Assembly (NCBI GenBank): GCA_910575625.1
Contig: CAJTFD010000005.1
Location: 193,229 to 257,228 of the forward strand
DNA from: Clostridia bacterium
Lineage (GTDB): Bacteria; Bacillota; Clostridia; Lachnospirales; Lachnospiraceae
Reading direction: 5' to 3'
Length of the DNA: 64,000 nt
Part shown: positions 24,689 through 33,202 of the stretch, one piece after another
How positions within the stretch are numbered: position 1 is the stretch's first letter
How the letters are laid out: every line of letters starts with the position of its first letter
Position numbers and translations under genes: made by a program
The notes under the pieces: model-generated
The model's input: the letters and a program-made list of their open reading frames with translations, nothing else
Told to the model about the DNA's origin: nothing
Database searches by the model: none

Positions 24689-26440
24689 ATGAACACTGAA
24701 ACGAGCTACCGGACCCGGACATTGGACCATATCATAGAAGAAGACGTTGGAAAAACACTGAAAGTAGCCGGATGGGTGGAGAACATCCGCGACCACGGCG
24801 GCGTATCCTTCATCGACCTGCGGGATATGTACGGCGTGCTGCAGGTGGTGATCCGCAATACAGAACTTTTGGACGGCATCAGCAAAGAGGACTGCGTGTC
24901 CATCGAAGGCCCCATCGAACACCGGGACGAAGAGACTTATAACCCGAAGATCCCCACCGGCACCATCGAGCTGGAAGCCCACACCATCGAGATCCTGGGC
25001 AAAGTCTATAAACAGCTTCCTTTTGAAGTCATGACTTCCAAGGAGATCCGGGAGGACGTGCGCCTGAAATACCGCTATCTGGATCTGCGCAATAAGAAAG
25101 TGCGGGACAACATGATCGTCCGCTCCCAGATCATCAGCTTTATCCGCGAAAAGATGACATCCCTCGGTTTCCTGGAGATCCAGACACCGATCTTATGCGC
25201 CTCCTCCCCGGAGGGCGCCCGGGACTACATCGTGCCCTCCCGGAAATTCAAGGGGAAATTCTACGCTCTGCCCCAGGCGCCCCAGCAGTACAAACAGCTC
25301 CTCATGGTCAGCGGATTTGATAAATACTTCCAGATCGCACCCTGTTTCAGGGATGAGGACGCCCGGGCGGACCGCTCCCCCGGTGAATTTTATCAGCTGG
25401 ATTTTGAGATGAGCTTTGCCACCCAGGAGGATGTATTTGCTGTCGGCGAGGAAGTCCTTACCGACACGTTCCAGAAATTTGCCCCGGAAGGTCATACAGT
25501 CACCCAGGCTCCGTATCCGATCTTCAGTTATAAGCAGGCCATGCTGGAATTTGGCACGGACAAGCCGGATCTTCGCAATCCTCTGCGGATCGTGGATGTG
25601 ACAGACTTTTTCCAGTCATGCACATTCAAACCCTTCCACGGCAAGACCGTCCGCGCGATCCGTGTACAGGAGCATATGTCCAAAGGCTTCCACGAAAAAC
25701 TGCTGAAATTCGCCACCTCCATCGGCATGGGCGGACTGGGCTATCTGGAAGTCCTGGAAGATAAGACATACAAAGGCCCCATCGACAAATTCATCCCCGC
25801 CGAGAAGAAAGGGGAGATCGCCACGATCGCGGATCTTACCCCCGGCAATACGATCTTCTTCATCGCGGATAAGGAAGAGCGGGCCGCGCTCTTTGCCGGA
25901 CAGCTGCGGGATGAGCTGGGGAAACGGCTGGATATCTGTGAAAAGAACGCCTACCGTTTCTGCTATGTGAATGATTTTCCCATGTACGAATACGACAAGG
26001 ACGAGAAGAAATACATCTTCACCCACAATCCCTTCTCCATGCCCCAGGGCGGTTTGGAGGCGTTGGATTCCAAAGATCCTTCCGAGATCCTGGCGTACCA
26101 GTACGACATCGTCTGCAACGGCATCGAGCTGTCCTCCGGCGCTGTCCGGAACCACAACCTGGAGATCATGGTGAAAGCGTTCGCGATCGCAGGCTACACC
26201 GAGGACGACCTGCGGGAAAAATTTGGCGCACTGTACCAGGCATTCCAGTTTGGCGCACCGCCCCACGCCGGTATGGCTCCGGGGATCGACCGCATCGTCA
26301 TGCTGCTGCGCGAGGAGGAGAATATCCGCGAGGTCATCCCGTTCCCCATGAACGGCAACGCGCAGGATCTCATGTGCGGGGCGCCCAGCGAGGTGAGCGA
26401 GATGCAGCTTAGGGAAGTCCATGTGAAGATCCGGCAGTGA
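24689..26440 (+). CDS. aspS: Aspartyl-tRNA synthetase
   Basis: This class II synthetase charges tRNA-Asp. The 583-residue bacterial-type enzyme has the N-terminal OB-fold anticodon-binding domain (VAGWVENIRDHGGVSFIDLR), motif 2 (FRDEDARADRSPGEFYQLDF), the bacterial GAD insertion domain in the middle (about 290-400) and motif 3 (GMAPGIDRIVMLLREEENIR). AGGAGG precedes the ATG. It is transcribed from a consensus promoter and apparently monocistronic. Whether it is discriminating or also charges tRNA-Asn depends on the presence of gatCAB elsewhere. Confidence 0.97.
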   Translation: MNTETSYRTRTLDHIIEEDVGKTLKVAGWVENIRDHGGVSFIDLRDMYGVLQVVIRNTELLDGISKEDCVSIEGPIEHRDEETYNPKIPTGTIELEAHTIEILGKVYKQLPFEVMTSKEIREDVRLKYRYLDLRNKKVRDNMIVRSQIISFIREKMTSLGFLEIQTPILCASSPEGARDYIVPSRKFKGKFYALPQAPQQYKQLLMVSGFDKYFQIAPCFRDEDARADRSPGEFYQLDFEMSFATQEDVFAVGEEVLTDTFQKFAPEGHTVTQAPYPIFSYKQAMLEFGTDKPDLRNPLRIVDVTDFFQSCTFKPFHGKTVRAIRVQEHMSKGFHEKLLKFATSIGMGGLGYLEVLEDKTYKGPIDKFIPAEKKGEIATIADLTPGNTIFFIADKEERAALFAGQLRDELGKRLDICEKNAYRFCYVNDFPMYEYDKDEKKYIFTHNPFSMPQGGLEALDSKDPSEILAYQYDIVCNGIELSSGAVRNHNLEIMVKAFAIAGYTEDDLREKFGALYQAFQFGAPPHAGMAPGIDRIVMLLREEENIREVIPFPMNGNAQDLMCGAPSEVSEMQLREVHVKIRQ

Positions 26441-26464
26441 TGGGGGATACTATAAAATAAATCC

Positions 26465-26493
26465 TTGACATCCCACAGCGGATATGCTATAAA
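26465..26493 (+). promoter_or_regulatory. Promoter of the Nim-like gene
   Basis: TTGACA (26465-26470) and TATAAA (26488-26493) are 17 bases apart, 25 bases after the aspS stop. Transcripts would begin near 26500. Confidence 0.85.
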
Positions 26494-26538
26494 TATGCCA
26501 TAAAAAGCAAATACAGACAACGATTGCCGCCGGGTAAC

Positions 26539-26589
26539 ACTCTGCCACATTCCATTAGGCCTTTGAAGGAATGTGTGCAGAGTTTTTTT
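26539..26589 (+). terminator. Intrinsic terminator inside the leader of the Nim-like gene (putative attenuator)
   Basis: A long stem ACACTCTGCCACATTCC (26537-26553) / GGAATGTGTGCAGAGT (26568-26583) is followed by seven T residues. It lies downstream of a consensus promoter and 45 bases upstream of the start codon, so transcripts must pass it to express the gene. That is the layout of an attenuator or riboswitch expression platform. It could alternatively be the late terminator of aspS. Confidence 0.7.
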
Positions 26590-26633
26590 GTCAACAAACA
26601 CCATGCGGCGATCGGATGAAAGGAGTCATTCTT

Positions 26634-27104
26634 ATGTTTCGCGAAATGAGGAGAAAAAAACAAGTCTTGACCAAGGAAGAATGTGTACAGATCCTACAGG
26701 AAGGAACCTCCGGCGTACTCGCTGTGGACGGCGATGATGGCTACCCCTACGCGGTCCCTCTGAGCTATGTACTCTCCGGCGACAAGATCTACTTCCACTG
26801 CGCCAAGTCCGGCCACAAATTAGATGCCCTTTCCAGAAATGAAAAAGCATCTTTCTGTGTCATCGGCCAAGACCAGGTCATGCCGGAAAAATTCACCACC
26901 CACTATAAGAGCGTGATCGTATTTGGAAGAGTACGGATCCTCGATGACGACGCCGAAAAAATAAAAGCCATGGAGCAGTTATCCGTCCGATACGCCCCTG
27001 AGATCTCCGCCGTCCGGATACAAGAAGAGATCGACAGCTTCTGGAAACCGCTGTGTGTACTGGAATTATCCATCGAGCACATGAGCGGAAAAAAACATAA
27101 ATAA
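26634..27104 (+). CDS. NimA-like pyridoxamine 5'-phosphate oxidase-fold flavoprotein
   Basis: This 156-residue protein has the split-barrel FMN-binding fold of the NimA/PNPOx-like family, which includes nitroimidazole reductases and other small oxidoreductases: GTSGVLAVDGDDGYPYAVPL, DKIYFHCAKSGHKLDALSRN and SFCVIGQDQVM. The conserved His and Lys of the second block usually contact FMN phosphate. The substrate is unknown. The start at 26634 (MFREMRRKKQ) is chosen because AAAGGAG lies eight bases upstream. Expression probably depends on the leader terminator. It is 17 bases upstream of a MATE exporter, suggesting a joint detoxification unit (inference). Confidence 0.87.
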   Translation: MFREMRRKKQVLTKEECVQILQEGTSGVLAVDGDDGYPYAVPLSYVLSGDKIYFHCAKSGHKLDALSRNEKASFCVIGQDQVMPEKFTTHYKSVIVFGRVRILDDDAEKIKAMEQLSVRYAPEISAVRIQEEIDSFWKPLCVLELSIEHMSGKKHK

Positions 27105-27121
27105 AGATTAAGAGATATATC

Positions 27122-28438
27122 ATGAGAGATACATATCGTCTGAAAAATTTTGCAAAATACGCCTCCTTAAATGTACTGGGCATGCTGGGGCTGTCCTGCT
27201 ACATCCTGGCCGACACCTTTTTCATCTCAAAGGGTCTTGGGGCCAACGGGCTGACCGCCTTAAACCTGGCCATCCCTGTATACAGCCTCATCCACGGCAG
27301 CGGCCTGATGATCGGCATGGGCGGCGGGATCCGCTACGCGATCTTACACAGCCAGGGCCGTTCGGATGCTGTGGATCAGGTATTTACAAACGCGCTCTGT
27401 CTCGCCCTCTCCCTCGCCGTCATCTTTTTCGGCCTGGGCCTGGGCTGCTCCGGCCCGATCGCACGGATGCTGGGCGCGGACGATGCGGTCTTTGGGATGA
27501 GCAGGACTTATCTGCAGGTCCTCCTGCTTTTTTCGCCCATGTTCCTGCTCAACAATGTGCTGCTGTGTTTCGTGCGGAATGACGGCGCGCCCCAGCTCTC
27601 CATGGCCGCCATGGTCTGCGGCAGTTTTGTTAATATCATCCTGGATTACATATTCGTCTTCCCGCTGCATATGGGGATCTTCGGCGCGGTCCTGGCCACG
27701 GGTTTTTCCCCGATGATCAGCATCTTGATCATGCTGCCCTTTTTCCTGCAAAAGAAGAACCATTTCCATCTATGCAGATGCAAGGTCTCCGGACAGTGCC
27801 TGACGGACATCGTCTCCGGCGGACTGCCCTCCCTGATCACAGAGCTGTCCTCCGGGATCGTGATCCTCGTATCCAACATGATCATCCTGAGACTGGCTGG
27901 AAATGTGGGTGTGGCCGCCTACGGCGTGATCGCTAACTTATCCCTGGTAGTCATCTCCATCTATACCGGTATCGCGCAGGGGATACAGCCCATCGTCAGC
28001 GATGCCCACGGGCGGGGACAGTCTTCGGATATCCAGGCGATCTTGCGCTATGCTCTGGCCACCCTGGTATTTTTATCCACGGCTCTCTACGCCTGTATCT
28101 TCTTCGGCACAGAACAGATCACAGCCGTCTTCAACAGCGGAGGGGATCCCATTTTGCAGAAGATCGCATCCGCGGGACTCTGCATCTACTTTACTGGCGG
28201 TCTGTTTGCCGGATACAATATCATCCTGTCCGCCTATCTCACATCCATCGAGCGCAGCCGCCCGGCGCATATCCTCTCTTTTCTGCGTGGATTTTTGCTG
28301 ATCATCCCCATGTCCTTCCTGTTATCCTCCGTGGGCGGCATGACCGGTGTGTGGCTGGCTTTCCCTGTAACGGAAGGGATGGTCTCCCTCATCGGAGCTC
28401 TTTTAAAAAATCGTCGATGTACGCCACGGACTCCCTAA
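27122..28438 (+). CDS. MATE family efflux transporter (second)
   Basis: This 438-residue protein has 12 predicted membrane segments. MATE features include LNVLGMLGLSCYILADTFFI, GLGANGLTALNLAIPVYSLI and GMGGGIRYAILHSQGRSDAV in the first half, and GGLPSLITELSSGIVILVSN and GIAQGIQPIVSDAHGRG in the second, resembling MepA/DinF-type exporters. It lies 17 bases after the Nim-like gene and is probably co-transcribed. Its last 50 bases overlap the convergent hydrolase gene, and the C-terminal tail (KNRRCTPRTP) is encoded by that overlap. The substrate is unknown. Confidence 0.92.
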   Translation: MRDTYRLKNFAKYASLNVLGMLGLSCYILADTFFISKGLGANGLTALNLAIPVYSLIHGSGLMIGMGGGIRYAILHSQGRSDAVDQVFTNALCLALSLAVIFFGLGLGCSGPIARMLGADDAVFGMSRTYLQVLLLFSPMFLLNNVLLCFVRNDGAPQLSMAAMVCGSFVNIILDYIFVFPLHMGIFGAVLATGFSPMISILIMLPFFLQKKNHFHLCRCKVSGQCLTDIVSGGLPSLITELSSGIVILVSNMIILRLAGNVGVAAYGVIANLSLVVISIYTGIAQGIQPIVSDAHGRGQSSDIQAILRYALATLVFLSTALYACIFFGTEQITAVFNSGGDPILQKIASAGLCIYFTGGLFAGYNIILSAYLTSIERSRPAHILSFLRGFLLIIPMSFLLSSVGGMTGVWLAFPVTEGMVSLIGALLKNRRCTPRTP

Positions 28439-29156
28439 AGCTGCGCCCAAAAAAGGCATGCCCCGCCCGTCCGATCACATAGAGCCGGGCGTCGGGGAAG
28501 GTCTGGGCCGCTCTCTGCGTGTAGGAGATGTCCGCGATGTTGTCTTTCCCGCCATGGATCAGCAGCACGGGTCCACTGTACTTTTCCATCTCACTGTAAA
28601 TGTCCACGTCCCATATATCCGCAGCATAATCCCTCCCCACATGGATCCAGTCGAGAAAACAAAACCGTTCCGGGATCCGCTCGTATGCGCCGAACTGTGC
28701 ATGGACCTTGTCGAAGATCATAAAGGCCGGGTACAGCAAGATCAGTCCGGCGATCCCGTCCCCACGGTGCGCCGCTGTGATCGCGGATACCACGCCCCCC
28801 TGGCTGGCTCCCAGCAGCGCGATCTTTCCCGTATCCACAAAATCCCAGGTCCGCGCCGCTCCCAAGACCGCTTCCAGGTCTTCCACCTCCGTCAGGATGG
28901 ACATCTCCGTGGTCACCCCGTCGCTCTTGCTGTCCACGCCGCCCCCGCAGAAGTCAAAGGTATAGACGGCCGTCCCCCGCTCTGCCAGTTTTTTTGCATA
29001 CTCCGCCCCCGCCGCGTGGGTGGCGCCCAGTTGATGGGCGAAGATCACAAGGGGATGCCGCCCTCCTTTTTCCGTTTCCGGTATATATGCCGCGCCATAG
29101 ATCTTTTTTCTTTTGTTCCAACAAAAGATCTCTTTTACCTTATATCCGTATTCCAT
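28389..29156 (-). CDS. Alpha/beta hydrolase (serine hydrolase, esterase/peptidase-like)
   Basis: This 255-residue cytosolic alpha/beta-hydrolase has nucleophile elbow GASQGG, the oxyanion-site segment VIFAHQLGATHAAG, the acid in LLIHGGKDNIADI and the His in GRAGHAFFGRSF. It resembles the small serine aminopeptidase/dienelactone-hydrolase-like group. The physiological ester or peptide substrate is not evident. The 3' end overlaps the convergent MATE gene by 50 bases. It is 26 bases from the aldo/keto reductase gene upstream, so the two may form an operon. Confidence 0.88.
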   Translation of the reverse strand: MEYGYKVKEIFCWNKRKKIYGAAYIPETEKGGRHPLVIFAHQLGATHAAGAEYAKKLAERGTAVYTFDFCGGGVDSKSDGVTTEMSILTEVEDLEAVLGAARTWDFVDTGKIALLGASQGGVVSAITAAHRGDGIAGLILLYPAFMIFDKVHAQFGAYERIPERFCFLDWIHVGRDYAADIWDVDIYSEMEKYSGPVLLIHGGKDNIADISYTQRAAQTFPDARLYVIGRAGHAFFGRSFRESVAYIDDFLKELR

Positions 29157-29181
29157 CGTATCCTGTACTTCCCCTGTGTCC

Positions 29182-30360
29182 TCAATATAATTTCAGGAGC
29201 CGCACAGCCCCTTTCACAAATCTATACGATAATGTCTCCAGCTCCCCTGCGGCCGTCTTCAGCCCTTTTCGTATCTCAAGATGCTGCGGACAGTGTGTCT
29301 CACATTTTCCGCATTGGATGCACTGGGATGCGCTGCTGGGATTCTGGCGCATGGCTGTGCACTGCATATAGTCCCGCCGGCCGGACTTTTTTCCCTCCGT
29401 GTACATGGCGTTGTAACAGCGGAACGTGCCGGGGATGTCCACACCGCTGGGGCAGGGCATGCAGTAGCCGCAGCCTGTGCAGCCGATCTTTACGTATTTC
29501 TCGATCTCTTTTTTTACCTGTTCAAGGAGTTTCCGGTCGAGATCTGTCATACAGCCCGGCAGGGCCTCTGCCGCCGTTTTTAAGTTCTGCTCCACAGTCT
29601 TCAGGGAGTCCATCCCGGATAAAACGCAGGTGACCTCCGGCTGGTCATACAGCCATTTAAACGCCAGCTCCGCCGCCGTCCGGCCCTGTGTATTTTTTCT
29701 AAAAAGCTCCTTGGCGGACTCCGGCAGAAGATCCACCAGGCGGCCGCCCCGCAGCGGCTCCATGACGATCACCGGGAGACCTTTTGCATGGGCATACCGC
29801 AGGCCCTCCACCCCGGCCTGGGAGGTCTCGTCCATGTAATTGTACTGGATCTGGCAGAAATCCCAGTCGTAGGCATCCACCAGCTGTTTGAACATCTCCG
29901 TATTCCCATGGTAGGAGAATCCGATGTTCCTGATCTGTCCGCACTTGAGCTTCTTGTGTATCCAGTCCTCGATCCCCCGTTTCTTTAATTTTTCCCAGGT
30001 CGCCGTATCCGTCAGCATGTGCATCAGATAATAGTCGATGTGCTCTGTCTTTAAACGGCGCAGCTGCTCGCAAAATGTCCGCTCCACGCCTTCGATGGAT
30101 CTGATCATATAATGCGGGAGTTTTGTGGCCAGGTACACCCGGCCGCGGCACTGGTTCCGGTGCAGGATCTCGCCCACCGCCGCCTCGCTGCCCGGATAGA
30201 TGTACGCCGTATCCAGGTAGTTGACCCCGCCCTCGATGGCCGCCATCACCTCCGCTTCCGCTTTATCCAGGTCGATGCCGCCCCGCTGCCGCGTAAAACG
30301 CATACAACCGTAGCCGAGGACGGAGAGACTGTTTCCTTTTTTATCTTTTCTGTATTGCAT
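29182..30360 (-). CDS. Aldo/keto reductase with C-terminal 4Fe-4S cluster domain
   Basis: This 392-residue protein fuses an aldo/keto reductase barrel (residues 1-285; LGYGCMRFTR, YLDTAYIYPGSEAAVGEIL with the catalytic Asp and Tyr, YYLMH) to a ferredoxin-like tail. The tail holds two cysteine clusters: CTGCGYCMPCPSGVDIPG and CIQCGKCETHCPQ. Such fusions are common in anaerobic Clostridia and probably pass electrons between reduced ferredoxin-like carriers and carbonyl substrates. The substrate is unknown. GAGAGGTGG precedes the ATG. Confidence 0.92.
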   Translation of the reverse strand: MQYRKDKKGNSLSVLGYGCMRFTRQRGGIDLDKAEAEVMAAIEGGVNYLDTAYIYPGSEAAVGEILHRNQCRGRVYLATKLPHYMIRSIEGVERTFCEQLRRLKTEHIDYYLMHMLTDTATWEKLKKRGIEDWIHKKLKCGQIRNIGFSYHGNTEMFKQLVDAYDWDFCQIQYNYMDETSQAGVEGLRYAHAKGLPVIVMEPLRGGRLVDLLPESAKELFRKNTQGRTAAELAFKWLYDQPEVTCVLSGMDSLKTVEQNLKTAAEALPGCMTDLDRKLLEQVKKEIEKYVKIGCTGCGYCMPCPSGVDIPGTFRCYNAMYTEGKKSGRRDYMQCTAMRQNPSSASQCIQCGKCETHCPQHLEIRKGLKTAAGELETLSYRFVKGAVRLLKLY

Positions 30361-30440
30361 GTTTGGCCCACCTCTCTTTTATCTCCCCATTATATACTCG
30401 GCGTGATACAGGTTCAAGGGATTTCTTTTTTTGCCGCCTA

Positions 30441-30470
30441 TTGACTTTTCAGGCAGAGGCGGGTTATGAT
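30441..30470 (+). promoter_or_regulatory. Promoter of the radical-SAM activase gene
   Basis: TTGACT (30441-30446) and TATGAT (30465-30470) are 18 bases apart, about 60 bases before the start codon. Confidence 0.7.
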
Positions 30471-30530
30471 CATATACAGCAGGCATTGCTCACGATCACC
30501 ATGGATACATTCTTTATAAAGGAGACCTCT

Positions 30531-31226
30531 ATGCTCATCCACGGCTTCACAAAGACCACTTTATTAGATTATCCCGGCAAGGTCGCCGCCACGATCTTTC
30601 TGGGCGGCTGTAATTTCCGCTGTCCATTCTGCCACAATGCGCCCCTTGTGCTCGCGCCGGAACAGGAACCTGCATTTCCCCTGGAGGAGATCTTGCATTT
30701 CCTGGAAAAACGCCGCAAGATCCTGGACGGTGTGTGCATCAGCGGCGGGGAACCCACTTTGGATCCGGATCTGAGATCTTTATGCCGGAGCATCAAGGCT
30801 CTGGGCTATCCCATAAAATTAGACACGAACGGCACAGACCCCGGCCTTCTGCGCGGATTGGCCGGGGAACAGCTGATCGATCATATCGCGATGGATGTGA
30901 AATCCTCACCGGAACATTATGCAAGTCTCACCGGGATGGACGGCCCGGATCTGGATCGGATCGATCAGTCCATCCAATGGCTGCTCACGGATCCCCTGCC
31001 CTATGAATTCCGGACGACCGTCGTCCGGGAGCTGCACACGGAGGCGGACATCATCCGGATCTCCCAGTGGATCGTCGGCGCCCGCGCCTATTTCCTGCAG
31101 GCATACCAGGACGCCCCACAGGTCATGCAGCCCGGATTTACAGCCTATCCAAAGGAGGAGATGGAACATCTTTGCGATCTAGTCCGCCCTGCAGTCCCGT
31201 CTGTCCGACTTCGGGGGATAGATTAG
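30531..31226 (+). CDS. Radical SAM protein, anaerobic ribonucleotide reductase activase-like (NrdG-like)
   Basis: This 231-residue radical-SAM activase has the cluster motif CNFRCPFCH (CX3CX2C) near residue 25, SGGEPTLDPDL for SAM binding, and IKLDTNGTDP and DHIAMDVKSS strands. It has the short form typical of anaerobic ribonucleotide reductase activating proteins and related glycyl radical activases, with no ferredoxin insert. The usual partner nrdD is not in the window, so the target is uncertain. The start at 30531 has AAAGGAG upstream. The last 48 bases overlap the convergent DUF6128-like gene. Confidence 0.88.
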   Translation: MLIHGFTKTTLLDYPGKVAATIFLGGCNFRCPFCHNAPLVLAPEQEPAFPLEEILHFLEKRRKILDGVCISGGEPTLDPDLRSLCRSIKALGYPIKLDTNGTDPGLLRGLAGEQLIDHIAMDVKSSPEHYASLTGMDGPDLDRIDQSIQWLLTDPLPYEFRTTVVRELHTEADIIRISQWIVGARAYFLQAYQDAPQVMQPGFTAYPKEEMEHLCDLVRPAVPSVRLRGID

Positions 31227-33035
31227 CCGATACCAGTACCCGAAACAGGCCGGACGGTTCCCATTCTTCCGCGCGCATTTGAAATTGTGGAACCCGAACA
31301 TATCGGCCATGAATTTTTCCTGTTTCTGGTACATCCCGGGGACGCCCAGGATATATTGGGAATTTCGGGTGATCTTCGCCAGGAGCAGATGCCCGAACAT
31401 CTGATATCCATGCTGGACAAAACGGTTATTCTGCATCCCCTGGTCCCTGGGATCCAGGCACTTGAGGTCGGCCATTGAGATCCTGCGGCAGTCCTCCAGC
31501 ACCCCGTCTGTGAAAGGGAAGAACTCTTTCTTTCCCGGCTTGGAACGCTCCTGCGGCATCTCTTCCTGCACATTTTCCGCTTCCATCTCCGGCACTATGT
31601 GCCCGGGCTGATCTGGAACGATGACCTCCTCCTCGTATTCGCCATATTCTTGAGAGGATCCTTCTTGTACCTGTGCATCTGGAAGGACCACTGTCGTGTC
31701 CAACACTTCCGGCAGGCCCGGATCTTCTTCCCATCGATCCATCCCCTGCGCCGCCTGGGTCCTTTCGTCCGTTTGGATCCGTTCTCCTACCAGTTCTTCT
31801 CTTTCGGATCCCTGCGGCTTTCGGATCCCCGGTATGTTCCCGTCTCTGCTTTCTCCGGGCGGATACACGGACATTTTTGCCCTGTTTTCTTCTTCCGGAT
31901 GCTTGATAGGATCTCTGCCGGATCTTGCTCCATCCGCTGCAGGGGGATCTTGCTCCTTTGGGGGCATCCATTTTTCCTCCGGCTCTGCTGTCTCCTGCAT
32001 TTCTATCTCTCGCGCTTCTGTTTCTTGTATTTCTGTTTCCTGTATTTCCGTCCCCTGTGTTCCTGTTTCCTGTGCGCCGGCCTCCTCCTGGACTGCAGCT
32101 TCTATGACAACTTGACTGATCCCCGCTCCTTTTGGCTCTGTTATCCTCTCCCTTGCGCTCTCTGGCCTGACCGCGTCCGATCCGGCTATTTCTGGATCGG
32201 CTGCCCCTGTGCCAGCCATTTCCGCTCCTGGCATCTTTGGCTCTGCCATCTCCGCCCCAGGTATTTCCGACCCTGGCATCTCTGGCTCTGTCATCTCCGC
32301 CCCAGGTATTTCCGGTCCTGGCATCTTCGCCTCTTCTATCTCCGCCCTGGATATTTCCGGCCCAGATATCTCTGCCTCTTCTATCTCCGCCCTGGATATT
32401 TCCGGCCCAGGTATCTCCGCCTCTGCCATCCCCGCCTCTCCTGTTTCCGGTCTGGCTGCACTCTCCTCTGCGGTTCCTGCTCCACCCATCTGCGGCCCGT
32501 CTATCTCCGGCTCTGCCCTTCCCGATCCGCTCATCCCTGACCTGTCTATCCCGGCTTCAAATGTTCCCGATCCGCTCTTCTCCGATCCATCTATACCCAC
32601 GTCTGCTATATGGGGCCCAGCTCCCCCGCTGCCTGACCGTCTTTCATCCGGCTGGAAATTTTCCATCTTCATGGGCTCATCGTCCCACTGTGTCCCGTAC
32701 ATCGTCTCATCATCCCCCCGGAAGATCACACCGCTCAGGTCATGCAGGCTGTAGCCGGCCTCTCCCATCTCATTCCTGAGAAATACCAGCTGCTCCTGCA
32801 CGATCCCGGTCCGCACCGGACACTCGGCCAGCAGGCTCCCTTTCAAAAGCCCCTCCTCCCGCTTAAATCCATAGGCATTACAAACCCCATTCCCATCCCT
32901 GCAGATCCCTTTCAGCGAGATCTGCAAACTGCATGTATTTCCTTTGGCTTCCACTTTGATAAAACCCCGGTTCCCGGATTTTTTCCCGTTCTCGTACTGA
33001 TATACATAAGAAACAAAACGTCGATATGTCTGCAT
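31179..33035 (-). CDS. DUF6128-like protein with a long low-complexity repeat region
   Basis: The 618-residue protein has three parts. Residues 1-115 are a conserved beta-rich domain (YQYENGKKSGNRGFIKVEAK, TGIVQEQLVFLRNEMGEAGY). Residues about 130-480 are a Glu/Pro/Gly/Ala-rich region built on 5-residue periodicity of the type G-P-E-I-S/A-E-I-x-E. Residues about 510-600 form a conserved C-terminal domain (SMADLKCLDPRDQGM, NSQYILGVPGMYQKQEKF, ACFGYWYRLIYP). This resembles the DUF6128 family of Lachnospiraceae; the function is unknown. It has no signal peptide or membrane helix. GGGAGG precedes the ATG. Confidence 0.8.
   Translation of the reverse strand: MQTYRRFVSYVYQYENGKKSGNRGFIKVEAKGNTCSLQISLKGICRDGNGVCNAYGFKREEGLLKGSLLAECPVRTGIVQEQLVFLRNEMGEAGYSLHDLSGVIFRGDDETMYGTQWDDEPMKMENFQPDERRSGSGGAGPHIADVGIDGSEKSGSGTFEAGIDRSGMSGSGRAEPEIDGPQMGGAGTAEESAARPETGEAGMAEAEIPGPEISRAEIEEAEISGPEISRAEIEEAKMPGPEIPGAEMTEPEMPGSEIPGAEMAEPKMPGAEMAGTGAADPEIAGSDAVRPESARERITEPKGAGISQVVIEAAVQEEAGAQETGTQGTEIQETEIQETEAREIEMQETAEPEEKWMPPKEQDPPAADGARSGRDPIKHPEEENRAKMSVYPPGESRDGNIPGIRKPQGSEREELVGERIQTDERTQAAQGMDRWEEDPGLPEVLDTTVVLPDAQVQEGSSQEYGEYEEEVIVPDQPGHIVPEMEAENVQEEMPQERSKPGKKEFFPFTDGVLEDCRRISMADLKCLDPRDQGMQNNRFVQHGYQMFGHLLLAKITRNSQYILGVPGMYQKQEKFMADMFGFHNFKCARKNGNRPACFGYWYRLIYPPKSDRRDCRAD
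32190..32460 (-). repeat. 15-bp-periodic coding repeat, including an almost exact 45-bp tandem duplication
   Basis: Within the DUF6128-like gene, units at 32329-32373 and 32374-32418 are near-identical 45-mers. Flanking 15-bp units encode G-P/S-E-I/M-x-x-A-E-I/M pentads. Expansion and contraction by slippage are likely. Confidence 0.8.
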
Positions 33036-33083
33036 CTGAAACCTCCCTGGCTCTCCATGACTTTCCGCTGTTTAATCATATGA

Positions 33084-33200
33084 AAGCCGCCGTTCCGATA
33101 TGCCTCTGGAACGGCGGCTTAAAGTCGCGGCCTGTCGCAGCCTGCGGGAGTCCGCGCGATCTTCATTCATGGTGGAGCGCCCAACTGCGGGCGCATGAAG
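33084..33200. repeat. Three hairpins between two minus-strand genes
   Basis: 33084-33096 pairs perfectly with 33108-33120 (13 bp, AAGCCGCCGTTCC). 33126-33130 pairs with 33152-33156. A nested hairpin has CTTCAT (33161-33166) / ATGAAG (33195-33200) around GCGCCC/GGGCGC. The first has a short T-run on the minus strand and may end transcripts of the DUF5722-like gene. Confidence 0.65.
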
Positions 33201-33202
33201 GT

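Noticed and set aside
26494..26560. ZTP (pfl) riboswitch suggested by GCCGCCGGGTAAC
   Set aside because: The similarity covers only a few bases and the space between promoter and this segment is too short for the full aptamer.
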